The notes under the pieces are model-generated. The model saw only the letters and a list, made by a program, of their open reading frames with translations, was not told the DNA's origin and made no database searches. DNA of 12,028 nt from JBBRLG01 sp038231495 (lineage in GTDB: Bacteria; Planctomycetota; Planctomycetia; Gemmatales; Gemmataceae), in contig JBBRLG010000193.1 of NCBI GenBank assembly GCA_038231495.1, forward strand, positions 1-12,028, in the 5' to 3' direction. Of this stretch, positions 5,918-12,015 are shown in pieces (the first letter of the stretch is position 1; every line of letters starts with the position of its first letter). A program made the position numbers and the translations under genes.

Positions 5918-6190
5918 ATGAGCCGGTCGCGAAAAAAAGGGCCGTACGTTGACGAACGGCTGCTGACGAAGGTGGAGCGCAACCAGCGCACCAACAACCG
6001 GGAACCGATCAAGACGTGGTCGCGCGACTGCACCATCGTCCCGGACTTCATCGGCGTGACGTTCTTGATCCACAACGGCCGGCAGTTCATGAAACTGTAC
6101 GTGACCGAAGACATGGTGGATCACAAGCTCGGGGAGTTCGCGCCGACGCGAACCTTCCGCAGCCACAGCGGCGGCAAGGGCAAGAAGTAG
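5918..6190 (+). CDS. rpsS: Small ribosomal subunit protein uS19
   Basis: The product is 90 residues, typical for uS19 of the 30S head near the A-site finger. The family signature is plain: MSRSRKKGPYVDERLL at the start, then IKTWSRDCTIVPDFIGVTFLIHNGRQF and YVTEDMVDHKLGEFAPTRTFRSHSG. The ATG at 5918 is chosen because GGAG (5906-5909) lies eight bases ahead and the protein then begins with the conserved MSRSRKKGP; an upstream in-frame start at 5909 is unlikely. Gaps on both sides are unusually long for this operon (190 and 151 bases) and both hold palindromes. Confidence 0.97.
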   Translation: MSRSRKKGPYVDERLLTKVERNQRTNNREPIKTWSRDCTIVPDFIGVTFLIHNGRQFMKLYVTEDMVDHKLGEFAPTRTFRSHSGGKGKK

Positions 6191-6205
6191 TTCGGTTAAA
6201 CTCCT

Positions 6206-6242
6206 CCGGAGAGCTTGCCGCTTGCGGCTTTGCCCTCTCCGG
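6206..6242. repeat. Hairpin enclosing one copy of the GCCGCTTGCGGC repeat
   Basis: CCGGAGAG (6206-6213) pairs perfectly with CTCTCCGG (6235-6242). The 21-base loop carries a core copy, GCCGCTTGCGGC at 6217-6228, followed by TTTGCC. It lies 15 bases after rpsS. A single-arm repeat appears to sit inside another stem here. Confidence 0.7.
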
Positions 6243-6290
6243 GCTTACCTCCCTTCATCCGGGGGGTAATGCAACGGCGCTCGATATACG

Positions 6291-6322
6291 GGAGTACGTT
6301 CCGCGGGATGTGAACGTGCTCC
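6291..6322 (+). promoter_or_regulatory. Hairpin in the rplV leader
   Basis: GGAGTACGTT (6291-6300) pairs with AACGTGCTCC (6313-6322), with one T-G wobble, around a 12-base loop. It ends 19 bases before the rplV start and just ahead of its ribosome binding site. It may modulate translation of rplV, or may be incidental. Confidence 0.4.
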
Positions 6323-6341
6323 TTCGGCTTCTGAGGGTGTC

Positions 6342-6707
6342 ATGAATTACAAAGCGATCCACCGCTACGCCGACATGTCGCCGCGAAAGATTCGGCCGTT
6401 CGCGACGCTGATCCGCGGCCGGTCGGCGGACGAGGCGCTCCAACTGTTGCGGTTCCTGCCCAACAAGAGTGCCCGCCTGCTGGAGCAGGTGGTCAAAAGC
6501 GCGCTGGGCAACGCGGAGGACCGCGGCGCCCGCGACATCGACGAGTTGGTCGTCGCCGAGTCGCGCGTCGATGGTGCCCCGATGATGAAGCGCATCATGG
6601 AGCGCGGCCGCGGCACGGCCTACCCGATCAAACGGCGGTATTCGCACATCCACGTCACGCTGTCCGACGGCCTGCCGGAAGCGGAAAAGACGGGGACTGA
6701 GGAATAA
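6342..6707 (+). CDS. rplV: Large ribosomal subunit protein uL22
   Basis: The product is 121 residues, slightly longer than the typical 110. uL22 binds several 23S rRNA domains, and its beta-hairpin lines the exit tunnel. Family features are YADMSPRKIRPFATLIRGRSADEALQLLRFLPNKSARLLEQVVKSALGNAE in the first half and the hairpin MMKRIMERGRGTAYPIKRRYSHIHVTL in the second. A short acidic tail (EAEKTGTEE) follows the fold. GAGGG at 6333-6337 is the ribosome binding site, spaced a little tightly. It is followed by a 174-base gap filled by a C/G-tract palindrome before rpsC. Confidence 0.97.
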   Translation: MNYKAIHRYADMSPRKIRPFATLIRGRSADEALQLLRFLPNKSARLLEQVVKSALGNAEDRGARDIDELVVAESRVDGAPMMKRIMERGRGTAYPIKRRYSHIHVTLSDGLPEAEKTGTEE

Positions 6708-6713
6708 GGGTTA

Positions 6714-6809
6714 CCGTTTACTCCCCCCCTTACGAAGGGGGGGCAGGGGGGGTGGAGAGTGAGCCAAATTACCCCCCAACCCCCCCTTCGTAAGGGGGGG
6801 AGTGAGCGG
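6714..6809. repeat. C/G-tract palindromic element, copy 1
   Basis: Bases 6720-6743 pair perfectly with 6780-6803, built from a C7 tract, TTACGAA and a G7 tract. Pairing can extend outward to 6714/6809 with wobbles, and inward by six more pairs (6746-6751 with 6772-6777) past a 2x2 internal loop. Copy 2 at 9103-9233 has the same architecture. Translations of such elements give PPLTKGG-type strings common in spurious ORFs. It fills the rplV-rpsC gap. Confidence 0.85.
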
Positions 6810-6881
6810 CGGGGAATGAAGGTTGGCGGCGTTGCGGCGGCGTGATGAACCGGGTCCGTTGGGTTGCAAAAGAGCTGAAAC

Positions 6882-7610
6882 ATGGGTCAAAAAGTTCGAC
6901 CGACGGGCTTCCGCACCGGCATCTTTGTCGATTGGGCGAGCACCTGGTACGCGAACAAGCAGGACTTCTCCGAACTCCTGGTCGAGGACTTTAAGATCCG
7001 GAAGTTCGTCAAGAAGCGTTACGGCAGCTCGGGGATCTCCAAAATCCGCATCCACCGGACGCGCGAAAAGGTGACGGTCTTTATCCACTCGGCCCGCGTC
7101 GGCATGATTATCGGCAAGAAGGGCCAGGAAGTCGACAAGCTGACCAAGGACCTCGAAGACCTGTGCCATCGGCACATCGAAGTCAAGACGATGGAGGTCA
7201 ACCGCCCGGAGATCGACGCCCAGTTGATCGCCGAGAGCATCGCGGAACAGTTGCAGAAGCGTGCCAGCTTCCGCCGCACGATGAAGCGGACCATCGACGA
7301 GACGATGGAAGCGGGGGCCAAGGGCGTCCGCATTCAGATGGCCGGCCGGCTGGGCGGGGCGGAAATGGCCCGGACCGAAAAGGGCATGGCGGGCAGCATC
7401 CCGTTGTCCACGCTGCGGGCCAAGGTCGAGTACGGCTTCGCCGAGGCCAAGACCGCCCAGGGCCACATCGGCATCAAGGTGTGGGTGAACAACGGCGATT
7501 ACATCACCACCGAGGGGAACACGGATTCGTCCGACCCGGCGGTGGCCCGCAGCCCGCGGCGGCAGGGTGGCGGCGGTGGGGGTGGCGGCGGCGGACGACC
7601 GCGGCGGTAA
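6882..7610 (+). CDS. rpsC: Small ribosomal subunit protein uS3
   Basis: The product is 242 residues, at the long end for uS3, which forms part of the mRNA entry channel of the 30S subunit. It begins MGQKVRPTGFRTGI, the conserved start. The KH domain carries GMIIGKKG (residues 74-81, GxxG loop GKKG). The C-terminal domain shows MKRTIDETMEAGAKGVRIQMAGRLGGAEMAR and IGIKVWV. After the fold comes a low-complexity tail: SDPAVARSPRRQ, ten glycines, then RPRR. This glycine-arginine tail is encoded by a GGC/GGT repeat tract (about 7562-7600) and probably sticks out as a flexible basic extension. No strong ribosome binding site is seen. Confidence 0.97.
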   Translation: MGQKVRPTGFRTGIFVDWASTWYANKQDFSELLVEDFKIRKFVKKRYGSSGISKIRIHRTREKVTVFIHSARVGMIIGKKGQEVDKLTKDLEDLCHRHIEVKTMEVNRPEIDAQLIAESIAEQLQKRASFRRTMKRTIDETMEAGAKGVRIQMAGRLGGAEMARTEKGMAGSIPLSTLRAKVEYGFAEAKTAQGHIGIKVWVNNGDYITTEGNTDSSDPAVARSPRRQGGGGGGGGGGRPRR

Positions 7611-7660
7611 GTTTTTGGAACAAGCAATTCGGGGACGGTTGAACCCCGGGGAGAATAGCA

Positions 7661-8083
7661 ATGCCCCTGATGCCGAAGAGGGTTAAATTCCGCAAGACGC
7701 AGCGCGGCAAGATCAAAGGCAACGCCCAGCGCGGCAACACGGTGAGCTACGGCGACTTCGGGTTGCAGTCTCTCGACGCCGGCTGGCTCAGTGCCGAGGC
7801 CATCGAGGCGGGCCGCATCACCGCGACGCATTCGGTCCGCGGCGAGGGCCGGCTGTTCATCCGCGTGTTCCCGCACAAGTCGATCACCTCGATCCCCGCC
7901 GAGACCCGCATGGGTAAGGGCAAGGGCGAGCCGGAATACTGGGCCGCGGTGGTGAAGCCAGGCATGATCCTGTATGAAATCGGCGGCCTGCCGGAGACGG
8001 CGGCCCGCGACGCGCTGGCGCGCGTGGCGTACAAGATGCCGTTCCGGTGCCGGTTCGTGACCCGGCGTCCGAGCATTGGTTGA
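7661..8083 (+). CDS. rplP: Large ribosomal subunit protein uL16
   Basis: The product is 140 residues, typical for uL16, a late assembly protein next to the A and P sites of the 50S subunit. Recognisable are MPKRVKFRKTQRGKIKGNAQRGNTVSYGDFGLQSLDAGWL, then RIFVR-like RLFIRVFPHKSIT, and RMGKGKGEPEYWAAVVKPGMILYEIGG; RMGKGKG holds the arginine that is hydroxylated in some bacteria. The ATG at 7661 has GGGGAG at 7648-7653; a second in-frame ATG at 7670 would give the more usual MPKRV start and cannot be ruled out. It lies 50 bases after rpsC and 23 before rpmC. Confidence 0.97.
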   Translation: MPLMPKRVKFRKTQRGKIKGNAQRGNTVSYGDFGLQSLDAGWLSAEAIEAGRITATHSVRGEGRLFIRVFPHKSITSIPAETRMGKGKGEPEYWAAVVKPGMILYEIGGLPETAARDALARVAYKMPFRCRFVTRRPSIG

Positions 8084-8106
8084 TTGCCGACGGGAGTGAG
8101 TGCGCG

Positions 8107-8331
8107 ATGAAAGCTGTCAAGCCGACGGAATACCGGGCGATGAGCGCCGAGCAACTCGACCTCACGCTCAAGGACACGATCAAGAACTTGTTCCATCTGA
8201 AGGTGCAATCCGCCACCGACCGGTTGGAGACACCCAGCGAAATCAAGCGGGCGAAGCGCGAGGTGGCACGCATCAAGACCATCCAACGCGAACGGCAGCT
8301 TGCCGGCGCGAAAAAGGCCACAGCAAGTTAA
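8107..8331 (+). CDS. rpmC: Large ribosomal subunit protein uL29
   Basis: The product is 74 residues, a two-helix protein near the exit tunnel that contacts uL23. It carries MSAEQLDLTLKDTIKNLFHLKVQSATDRLETPSEIKRAKREVARIKTIQRERQL, matching the family pattern (E-L-x-L-K ... LFxLRxQ ... ARIKTVLRER). The ATG at 8107 is chosen because it gives the usual length and has GGGAG at 8092-8096; an upstream in-frame start at 8047 would overlap rplP. A short Ala/Lys tail follows. It lies 23 bases after rplP and 15 before rpsQ, the standard order. Confidence 0.95.
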   Translation: MKAVKPTEYRAMSAEQLDLTLKDTIKNLFHLKVQSATDRLETPSEIKRAKREVARIKTIQRERQLAGAKKATAS

Positions 8332-8346
8332 AGGGGCGTAAGACAC

Positions 8347-8703
8347 ATGGCCGAGACGGTGGCTATCGAACGGGGTAACCGGCGCGTCGAGACCGGCGTC
8401 GTCACCAGCGACAAGATGAACAAGACTCGGCGGGTGGAAATTCCGCGCCTGGTCAAGCACGTCCGCTACGGCAAGTACATCAAGCGGCGGACGATTTGCC
8501 ACGTTCACGATGAAAACAACGAGTCGCGCATGGGCGACACGGTCGAGATCATGGAGAGCCGGCCGCTCTCGAAGACGAAACATTGGCGGTTCGTGCGCGT
8601 CGTGACCAAGGCTCCGGAACAGGTGCAGCACCACGCCGCCCTGCCCGGCCAGGATGCGACCGGACTGACCGGGACGACGACGGACGCCCCGTCGAAGCGT
8701 TAA
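8347..8703 (+). CDS. rpsQ: Small ribosomal subunit protein uS17 with C-terminal extension
   Basis: The product is 118 residues; bacterial uS17 is usually 80-90. It is a primary 16S rRNA-binding OB-fold protein. The fold is visible in RRVETGVVTSDKMNKTRRVEIPRLVKHVRYGKYIKRRTICHVHDENNESRMGDTVEIMESRPLSKTKHWRFVRVV, including the near-invariant GDTVEIMESRPLSKTKHWR. About 30 extra residues follow (APEQVQHHAAL to DAPSKR), rich in Ala, Thr, Gln and Pro and probably disordered. The GGGGCG upstream is a fair ribosome binding site. It follows rpmC by 15 bases. Confidence 0.96.
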   Translation: MAETVAIERGNRRVETGVVTSDKMNKTRRVEIPRLVKHVRYGKYIKRRTICHVHDENNESRMGDTVEIMESRPLSKTKHWRFVRVVTKAPEQVQHHAALPGQDATGLTGTTTDAPSKR

Positions 8704-8732
8704 CCGCGAACAGGCGAGGGGTGGGGTGAAAC

Positions 8733-9101
8733 ATGATTCAGATGTATACGTTCCTGGACGTTGCCGACAACACCGGGGCCAAAGAGTGCATGTGCATCAA
8801 GGTTCTCGGCGGCACCCGACGGCGTTACGCCGGCCTGGGCGACGTGATCATTGCCAGCGTGAAGAAGGCGATGCCGGGCGGCGAAGTGAAGCCGGGCGAC
8901 GTGGTGCGGGCGGTGGTGGTCCGCTGCAAGCAGCCGACGCGCCGCGACGACGGCAGCTACGTCCGCTTCGACCGCAACGCCCTGGTCCTGATTGACGCCG
9001 AGCACAACCCGCGCGGCACCCGTATATTCGGGGCCGTGGCCCGCGAGCTGCGCGAGAGCGGCTTCGCCAAGATCGTTAGCCTGGCCTCCGAGGTCGTTTA
9101 G
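8733..9101 (+). CDS. rplN: Large ribosomal subunit protein uL14
   Basis: The product is 122 residues, exactly the usual length. uL14 lies at the subunit interface, forms bridges with 16S rRNA and binds the silencing factor RsfS. It opens MIQMYTFLDVADNTGAKECMCIKVLGG and holds GDVIIASVKKAMPGGEVKPGDVVRAVVVR, DGSYVRFDRNALVLID and the C-terminal PRGTRIFGAVARELRESGFAKIVSLASEVV, all diagnostic. A G-rich stretch just upstream (GGGGTG, about 8721-8726) serves as ribosome binding site. A 173-base gap with a palindromic element separates it from rplX, where many bacteria have only a few bases. Confidence 0.98.
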   Translation: MIQMYTFLDVADNTGAKECMCIKVLGGTRRRYAGLGDVIIASVKKAMPGGEVKPGDVVRAVVVRCKQPTRRDDGSYVRFDRNALVLIDAEHNPRGTRIFGAVARELRESGFAKIVSLASEVV

Positions 9102-9102
9102 T

Positions 9103-9233
9103 AACCGTTCACCGGCATCAACTTCTCCCCCCTTACGAAGGGGGGGCGGGGGGGTTAAGAACAGTGAAGTACTCGATCACAGCCTAAATTCACCCCTCCA
9201 ACCCCCCCTTCGCAAGGGGGGGAGTGAACGGTT
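9103..9233. repeat. C/G-tract palindromic element, copy 2, with terminal inverted repeats
   Basis: The ends AACCGTTCAC (9103-9112) and GTGAACGGTT (9224-9233) are perfect inverted repeats. Inside, 9126-9146 pairs with 9202-9222 (one mismatch, one wobble), then a 2x2 internal loop, then 9149-9154 with 9194-9199. This is the same architecture as copy 1 at 6714-6809. About 12 bases (CGGCATCAACTT) appear added to the left arm between the outer and inner stems. It starts 2 bases after the rplN stop. There is no coding potential; it looks like a MITE-like or REP-like element. Confidence 0.85.
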
Positions 9234-9274
9234 AGGGCGTTTAATTCACCGCTAGTAGCTGAGGCGCTCCGACG

Positions 9275-9628
9275 ATGCACGTTAAGAAAGATGACATGGT
9301 GGAAGTGATTGCCGGCGACGACGCCGAGCCGGGCCGCGCCCGCCGCGTGTTGCGCGTGCTGACCGAGACCAACAAGGTCGTCGTGGAGGGCGTCAACCGC
9401 GTGTACAAGCACGTGAAGCCCAACCGCCGTAATAACCAGGGCGGCCGCTTGTCGCGCGAGATGCCGGTCGCGGCGTCCAACGTGCTGCTGTTTTGCGGCA
9501 CCTGCCGGCGCGGCACCCGCACCGGCCACCGCTACGCCGCCGACGGCCACAAGGAACGCTACTGCAAGAAGTGCGGCGCCAACCTCGGCGCGGTCAGCAA
9601 GGCCCGCAAGACCTACGCGAAGTCGTAA
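9275..9628 (+). CDS. rplX: Large ribosomal subunit protein uL24 with four-cysteine motif
   Basis: The product is 117 residues. uL24 is an assembly initiator that binds the 5' domain of 23S rRNA. The KOW-type N-terminal half reads MHVKKDDMVEVIAGDDAEPGRARRVLRVLTETNKVVVEGVNRVYKHVKPN. The C-terminal half carries two CxxC pairs, C74/C77 (CGTC) and C97/C100 (CKKC), a probable zinc ribbon found in many bacterial uL24 proteins, here with a 19-residue spacer containing TRTGHRY. GAGG at 9261-9264 supports the ATG. rplX and rplE follow in normal order, 55 bases apart. Confidence 0.96.
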   Translation: MHVKKDDMVEVIAGDDAEPGRARRVLRVLTETNKVVVEGVNRVYKHVKPNRRNNQGGRLSREMPVAASNVLLFCGTCRRGTRTGHRYAADGHKERYCKKCGANLGAVSKARKTYAKS

Positions 9629-9683
9629 CCGAAATCCTCCGGTGGCGCTGTCACCCTCGAACCCTCTGGGCAAGTGAACCGTC

Positions 9684-10226
9684 ATGGCAAGGTTGCAGGA
9701 AAAGTATCAGAAAGAGATCGTCAAAGGTCTCAGTGAAAAGCTCGGCCGGACCAACGTCAACAGCATTCCGCGCCTGCAAAAGATCGTCGTCAACATGGGC
9801 GTCGGCAAGGCGCTGCAAGACAAGAACCGCATGGAGCAGGCGGCCGACCAGTTGACGCAGATCACCGGCCAAAAGTCGCAGATCCGCAAGGCGCGCGTGG
9901 CCGTCAGCGGATTCAAGCTGCGCGAAAACAACGAAATCGGCTGCCGGGTGACGTTGCGCGGCCTGCGCATGTACGAATTCCTCGACCGGCTCATCAGCAT
10001 CGCGCTGCCGCGTATTCGCGACTTTCGCGGGGTGAACCCCAAGAGTTTCGACGGCCACGGCAACTACAGCTTCGGCCTGACGGAGCAGCAGGTGTTTCCG
10101 GAGATCGACCCGGACAAGTTGACGTTCGTGCAAGGCATGGACGTGACCTTTGTGACCAGCACGGACAAGGACGACGAGGCGCGCGAACTGCTCCGGGCGT
10201 TCGGGATGCCGTTCCGAGTGGAATAA
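9684..10226 (+). CDS. rplE: Large ribosomal subunit protein uL5
   Basis: The product is 180 residues, the usual size. uL5 binds 5S rRNA and helps form the central protuberance of the 50S subunit. Landmarks are ARLQEKYQKEIVKGL, the motif IPRLQKIVVNMGVGKA, the segment ITGQKSQIRKARVAVSGFKLRE, GCRVTLRGLRMYEFLDRLISIALPRIRDFRG, GHGNYSFGLTEQQVFPEID and the C-terminal GMDVTFVTS...ELLRAFGMPF. No strong ribosome binding site is seen before the ATG. The gap after the gene contains a two-armed hairpin repeat. Confidence 0.98.
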   Translation: MARLQEKYQKEIVKGLSEKLGRTNVNSIPRLQKIVVNMGVGKALQDKNRMEQAADQLTQITGQKSQIRKARVAVSGFKLRENNEIGCRVTLRGLRMYEFLDRLISIALPRIRDFRGVNPKSFDGHGNYSFGLTEQQVFPEIDPDKLTFVQGMDVTFVTSTDKDDEARELLRAFGMPFRVE

Positions 10227-10233
10227 TTCAATG

Positions 10234-10275
10234 GCCGCTTGCGGCGTTGCGGGTTTACGCAAAGCCGCAAGCGGC
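10234..10275. repeat. Two-armed hairpin repeat between rplE and rpsN
   Basis: Bases 10234-10251 pair with 10258-10275 with one mismatch around a six-base loop. Both arms carry the core (GCCGCTTGCGGC at 10234-10245, GCCGCAAGCGGC at 10264-10275). It matches the 810-854 hairpin almost base for base, with differences mainly in the loop. It starts 7 bases after the rplE stop. No T run follows. Confidence 0.85.
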
Positions 10276-10300
10276 AAAGAACTCAGGGTGACACCGACCA

Positions 10301-10540
10301 ATGTCGACCGAAGCAAAATTCGTGCGGTTCAAGAAGCAAATGAAGCGCCTGGAGGACAGCAAGCGCCACCCCGACAAGGTGAAGCCGATGCTGCCGCGGG
10401 AGCTAATCCGCATCCGGATGCGCTGCAAGCTGTGTGGCCGCCCGCGGGCCGTGTATCGTAAATTTGGCATTTGCCGGATCTGCTTCCGCGACATGGCGAG
10501 CAACGGCCTGATCCCCGGCGTCAAGAAAGCCAGCTGGTGA
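10301..10540 (+). CDS. rpsN: Small ribosomal subunit protein uS14, zinc-binding type, with extended N-terminus
   Basis: The product is 79 residues. The C-terminal half is the zinc-type uS14: CKLCGRPRAVYRKFGICRICFRDMASNGLIPGVKKASW, with C42, C45, C58 and C61 as metal ligands. Ordinary zinc-type proteins are about 61 residues and zinc-free ones about 100, so this is intermediate, with about 18-20 extra N-terminal residues (KKQMKRLEDSKRHPDKVKPML). uS14 sits in the 30S head. AGGGTG at 10285-10290 lies ten bases before the ATG, which supports this start over shorter ones. The stop codon is 11 bases before the rpsH start and overlaps its likely ribosome binding site. Confidence 0.95.
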   Translation: MSTEAKFVRFKKQMKRLEDSKRHPDKVKPMLPRELIRIRMRCKLCGRPRAVYRKFGICRICFRDMASNGLIPGVKKASW

Positions 10541-10549
10541 GGTAGCCTC
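10539..10549 (+). promoter_or_regulatory. Small hairpin over the rpsH ribosome binding site
   Basis: GAGG (10539-10542) is the only good ribosome binding site for rpsH and can pair with CCTC (10546-10549) across TAG. This could couple rpsH translation to ribosomes finishing rpsN. The stem has only four pairs with a three-base loop, so it is marginal. Confidence 0.3.
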
Positions 10550-10551
10550 CT

Positions 10552-10998
10552 ATGATGACCGACCCGTTAGCCGATATGTTGACCCGCATCCGCAATGCCA
10601 ACCGGATCGAGCGGCCCGTCGTTGACATGCCCGCCACCAAGCTGAAAGCCGCCGTGGCCCAGGTTCTCAAGGAAGAAGGCTTCATCACCGACTACCAGGT
10701 CGGCAAGAAGGGCCTCGACGCGGGCAGCCAGGCGACGTTCGAGCCGGAAACGAACATGGCGTTGCCCAAGCTGACCTTGCGCATCTTCATGAAGTACGGC
10801 CAGGAAGGCGAGCGCGTCATCCGCGCCATCGACCGGGCCAGCAAGCCGGGCCGCCGCCTCTACCGCCGCAGCAACCAACTGCGGCCGGTCCTGGACGGTT
10901 TGGGTATTGGCATTTTGAGCACGAGCAAGGGCGTCATCAGCGACCGGCGTGCCCGGGCGCAACGCCTCGGCGGCGAGTTGTTGTGTACGGTGTGGTGA
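10552..10998 (+). CDS. rpsH: Small ribosomal subunit protein uS8
   Basis: The product is 148 residues; uS8 is usually about 130. It is a primary 16S rRNA-binding protein and, in E. coli, the translational repressor of the spc operon. Landmarks are TDPLADMLTRIRNANRIERPVVDMPATKLKAAVAQVLKEEGFI at the N-terminus and GLGIGILSTSKGVISDRRARAQRLGGELLCTVW at the end. Compared with E. coli uS8, residues about 51-72 (KKGLDAGSQATFEPETNMAL) form an extra loop of roughly 17 residues between the two domains. The likely ribosome binding site GAGG (10539-10542) overlaps the rpsN stop codon and can pair with CCTC at 10546-10549. The second ATG (10555) is an alternative start. Confidence 0.96.
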   Translation: MMTDPLADMLTRIRNANRIERPVVDMPATKLKAAVAQVLKEEGFITDYQVGKKGLDAGSQATFEPETNMALPKLTLRIFMKYGQEGERVIRAIDRASKPGRRLYRRSNQLRPVLDGLGIGILSTSKGVISDRRARAQRLGGELLCTVW

Positions 10999-11006
10999 GT
11001 CGGAGT

Positions 11007-11024
11007 GGCAAAGCCGCAAGCGGC
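11007..11024. repeat. Single-arm copy of the GCCGCAAGCGGC repeat
   Basis: The 53-base gap between rpsH and rplF holds GGCAAA followed by the core GCCGCAAGCGGC (11013-11024), in the orientation of the right arm of the two-armed copies. No left arm is present. Confidence 0.75.
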
Positions 11025-11051
11025 TCAGGCGGCTGCACGAGGATTTGAGCG

Positions 11052-11603
11052 ATGTCGCGAATCGGCAAACAACCCGTCGTTATTCCCAACGGCGCCAAGG
11101 TCCGCATCGAGAACGGCACCGTTTTCGTCGAGGGCCCCAAGGGTAAGCTGCAATTTACCCACCACAAGACCATTACCGTCGCGATGGGCGACGGCCAAAA
11201 GTCGATCGTCGTCACCCGGCCCGACGACGACCGCTTCAGCCGTTCGCTGCACGGCCTGACGCGCAGCATCATCGCCAACATGGTGGACGGCGTCACCAAG
11301 GGCTATGAAAAGAAGCTCAAGATCGAGGGCATCGGCTACCAGGCCCGCATGGACAAGAAGTCCGTCGTGCTGACCGTCGGCTACGCCAACGCCGTCACCG
11401 TCACGCCGCCGGAAGGGGTCACGGTGACGGTGCCCGACCCGACGACGATCGTCGTGACCGGGGCGGACAAGCAAAAAGTGGGGCAGTACGCGGCGGAAGT
11501 CCGGCACGTGCGGAAGCCGGAACCGTATAAAGGCAAGGGCATCCGCTACGACAACGAACAGGTCCGCCGCAAGGAAGGCAAGTCCTTCGCCAGTGGTGGT
11601 TGA
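11052..11603 (+). CDS. rplF: Large ribosomal subunit protein uL6
   Basis: The product is 183 residues, close to the usual 177. uL6 lies near the GTPase centre at the base of the L7/L12 stalk. It starts MSRIGKQPVVIPNGAKVRIENGTVFVEGPKGKL, carries the tandem domain repeat, with SRSLHGLTRSIIANMVDGVTKGYEKKLKIEGIGYQA in the middle, and ends with the family signature RKPEPYKGKGIRYDNEQVRRKEGKS. GAGGAT at 11039-11044 is a good ribosome binding site. The 53-base gap before it contains one repeat core; rplR follows after 12 bases, the expected order of the spc operon. Confidence 0.98.
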   Translation: MSRIGKQPVVIPNGAKVRIENGTVFVEGPKGKLQFTHHKTITVAMGDGQKSIVVTRPDDDRFSRSLHGLTRSIIANMVDGVTKGYEKKLKIEGIGYQARMDKKSVVLTVGYANAVTVTPPEGVTVTVPDPTTIVVTGADKQKVGQYAAEVRHVRKPEPYKGKGIRYDNEQVRRKEGKSFASGG

Positions 11604-11615
11604 TCCGAGACGACC

Positions 11616-11984
11616 ATGAATCATCAAAAAGCCAAGCACAAGCAACAGCTGCGCCGCCGCAACCACGTCCGCAGCCGCGTCGTCGGCACGGCGGAACGGC
11701 CGCGGTTGACCGTGTTCCGCAGCTCCAAGCACATCTACGCCCAGCTGATCGACGACCACGCCGGCGTAACGCTGGCGTCGGCGAGCAGTTTGATACCGGA
11801 CGTCAAGAGCGGCTTGCCGTACGGCGGCAACATCAACGCCGCCAAGGTGGTCGGTGCCAAGGTGGCCGAGGCGGCCAAGGCCAAGGGCGTCACCAAGGTG
11901 GCGTTCGACCGCGGCCACTACCGCTACCACGGCCGCGTCAAGGCGTTGGCCGAGGCGGCCCGCGAGGGCGGGTTGTTGTTTTAG
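11616..11984 (+). CDS. rplR: Large ribosomal subunit protein uL18
   Basis: The product is 122 residues, typical for uL18, which binds 5S rRNA with uL5 in the central protuberance. Family features are the basic N-terminus (KAKHKQQLRRRNHVRSRVVGTAERPRLTVFRSSKHIYAQLIDD), the segment GVTLASASSL, AAKVVGAKVAEAAKAKGVTKVAFDRGHYRYHGRVKALAEAAREGGL and the final Phe of the LLF ending. It follows rplF by 12 bases. rpsE should come next, but the window stops 44 bases later. Only a weak ribosome binding site (GAGACGA) is seen. Confidence 0.98.
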   Translation: MNHQKAKHKQQLRRRNHVRSRVVGTAERPRLTVFRSSKHIYAQLIDDHAGVTLASASSLIPDVKSGLPYGGNINAAKVVGAKVAEAAKAKGVTKVAFDRGHYRYHGRVKALAEAAREGGLLF

Positions 11985-12015
11985 GCGACCGGCAGGCTCC
12001 GATTTACCTGTCGTA

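Noticed and set aside
6711..7661. Minus-strand frame with PPLTKGG-type repeats opposite rpsC
   Set aside because: It is the complement of rpsC joined to the C/G-tract element; the repeat string comes from the palindrome, not a protein.
10231..10461. Plus-strand frame starting in the hairpin before rpsN
   Set aside because: It begins in repeat DNA and overlaps rpsN in another frame.
11025..11930. Minus-strand frame of 301 codons opposite rplF and rplR
   Set aside because: It overlaps two certain ribosomal protein genes and has shadow composition.
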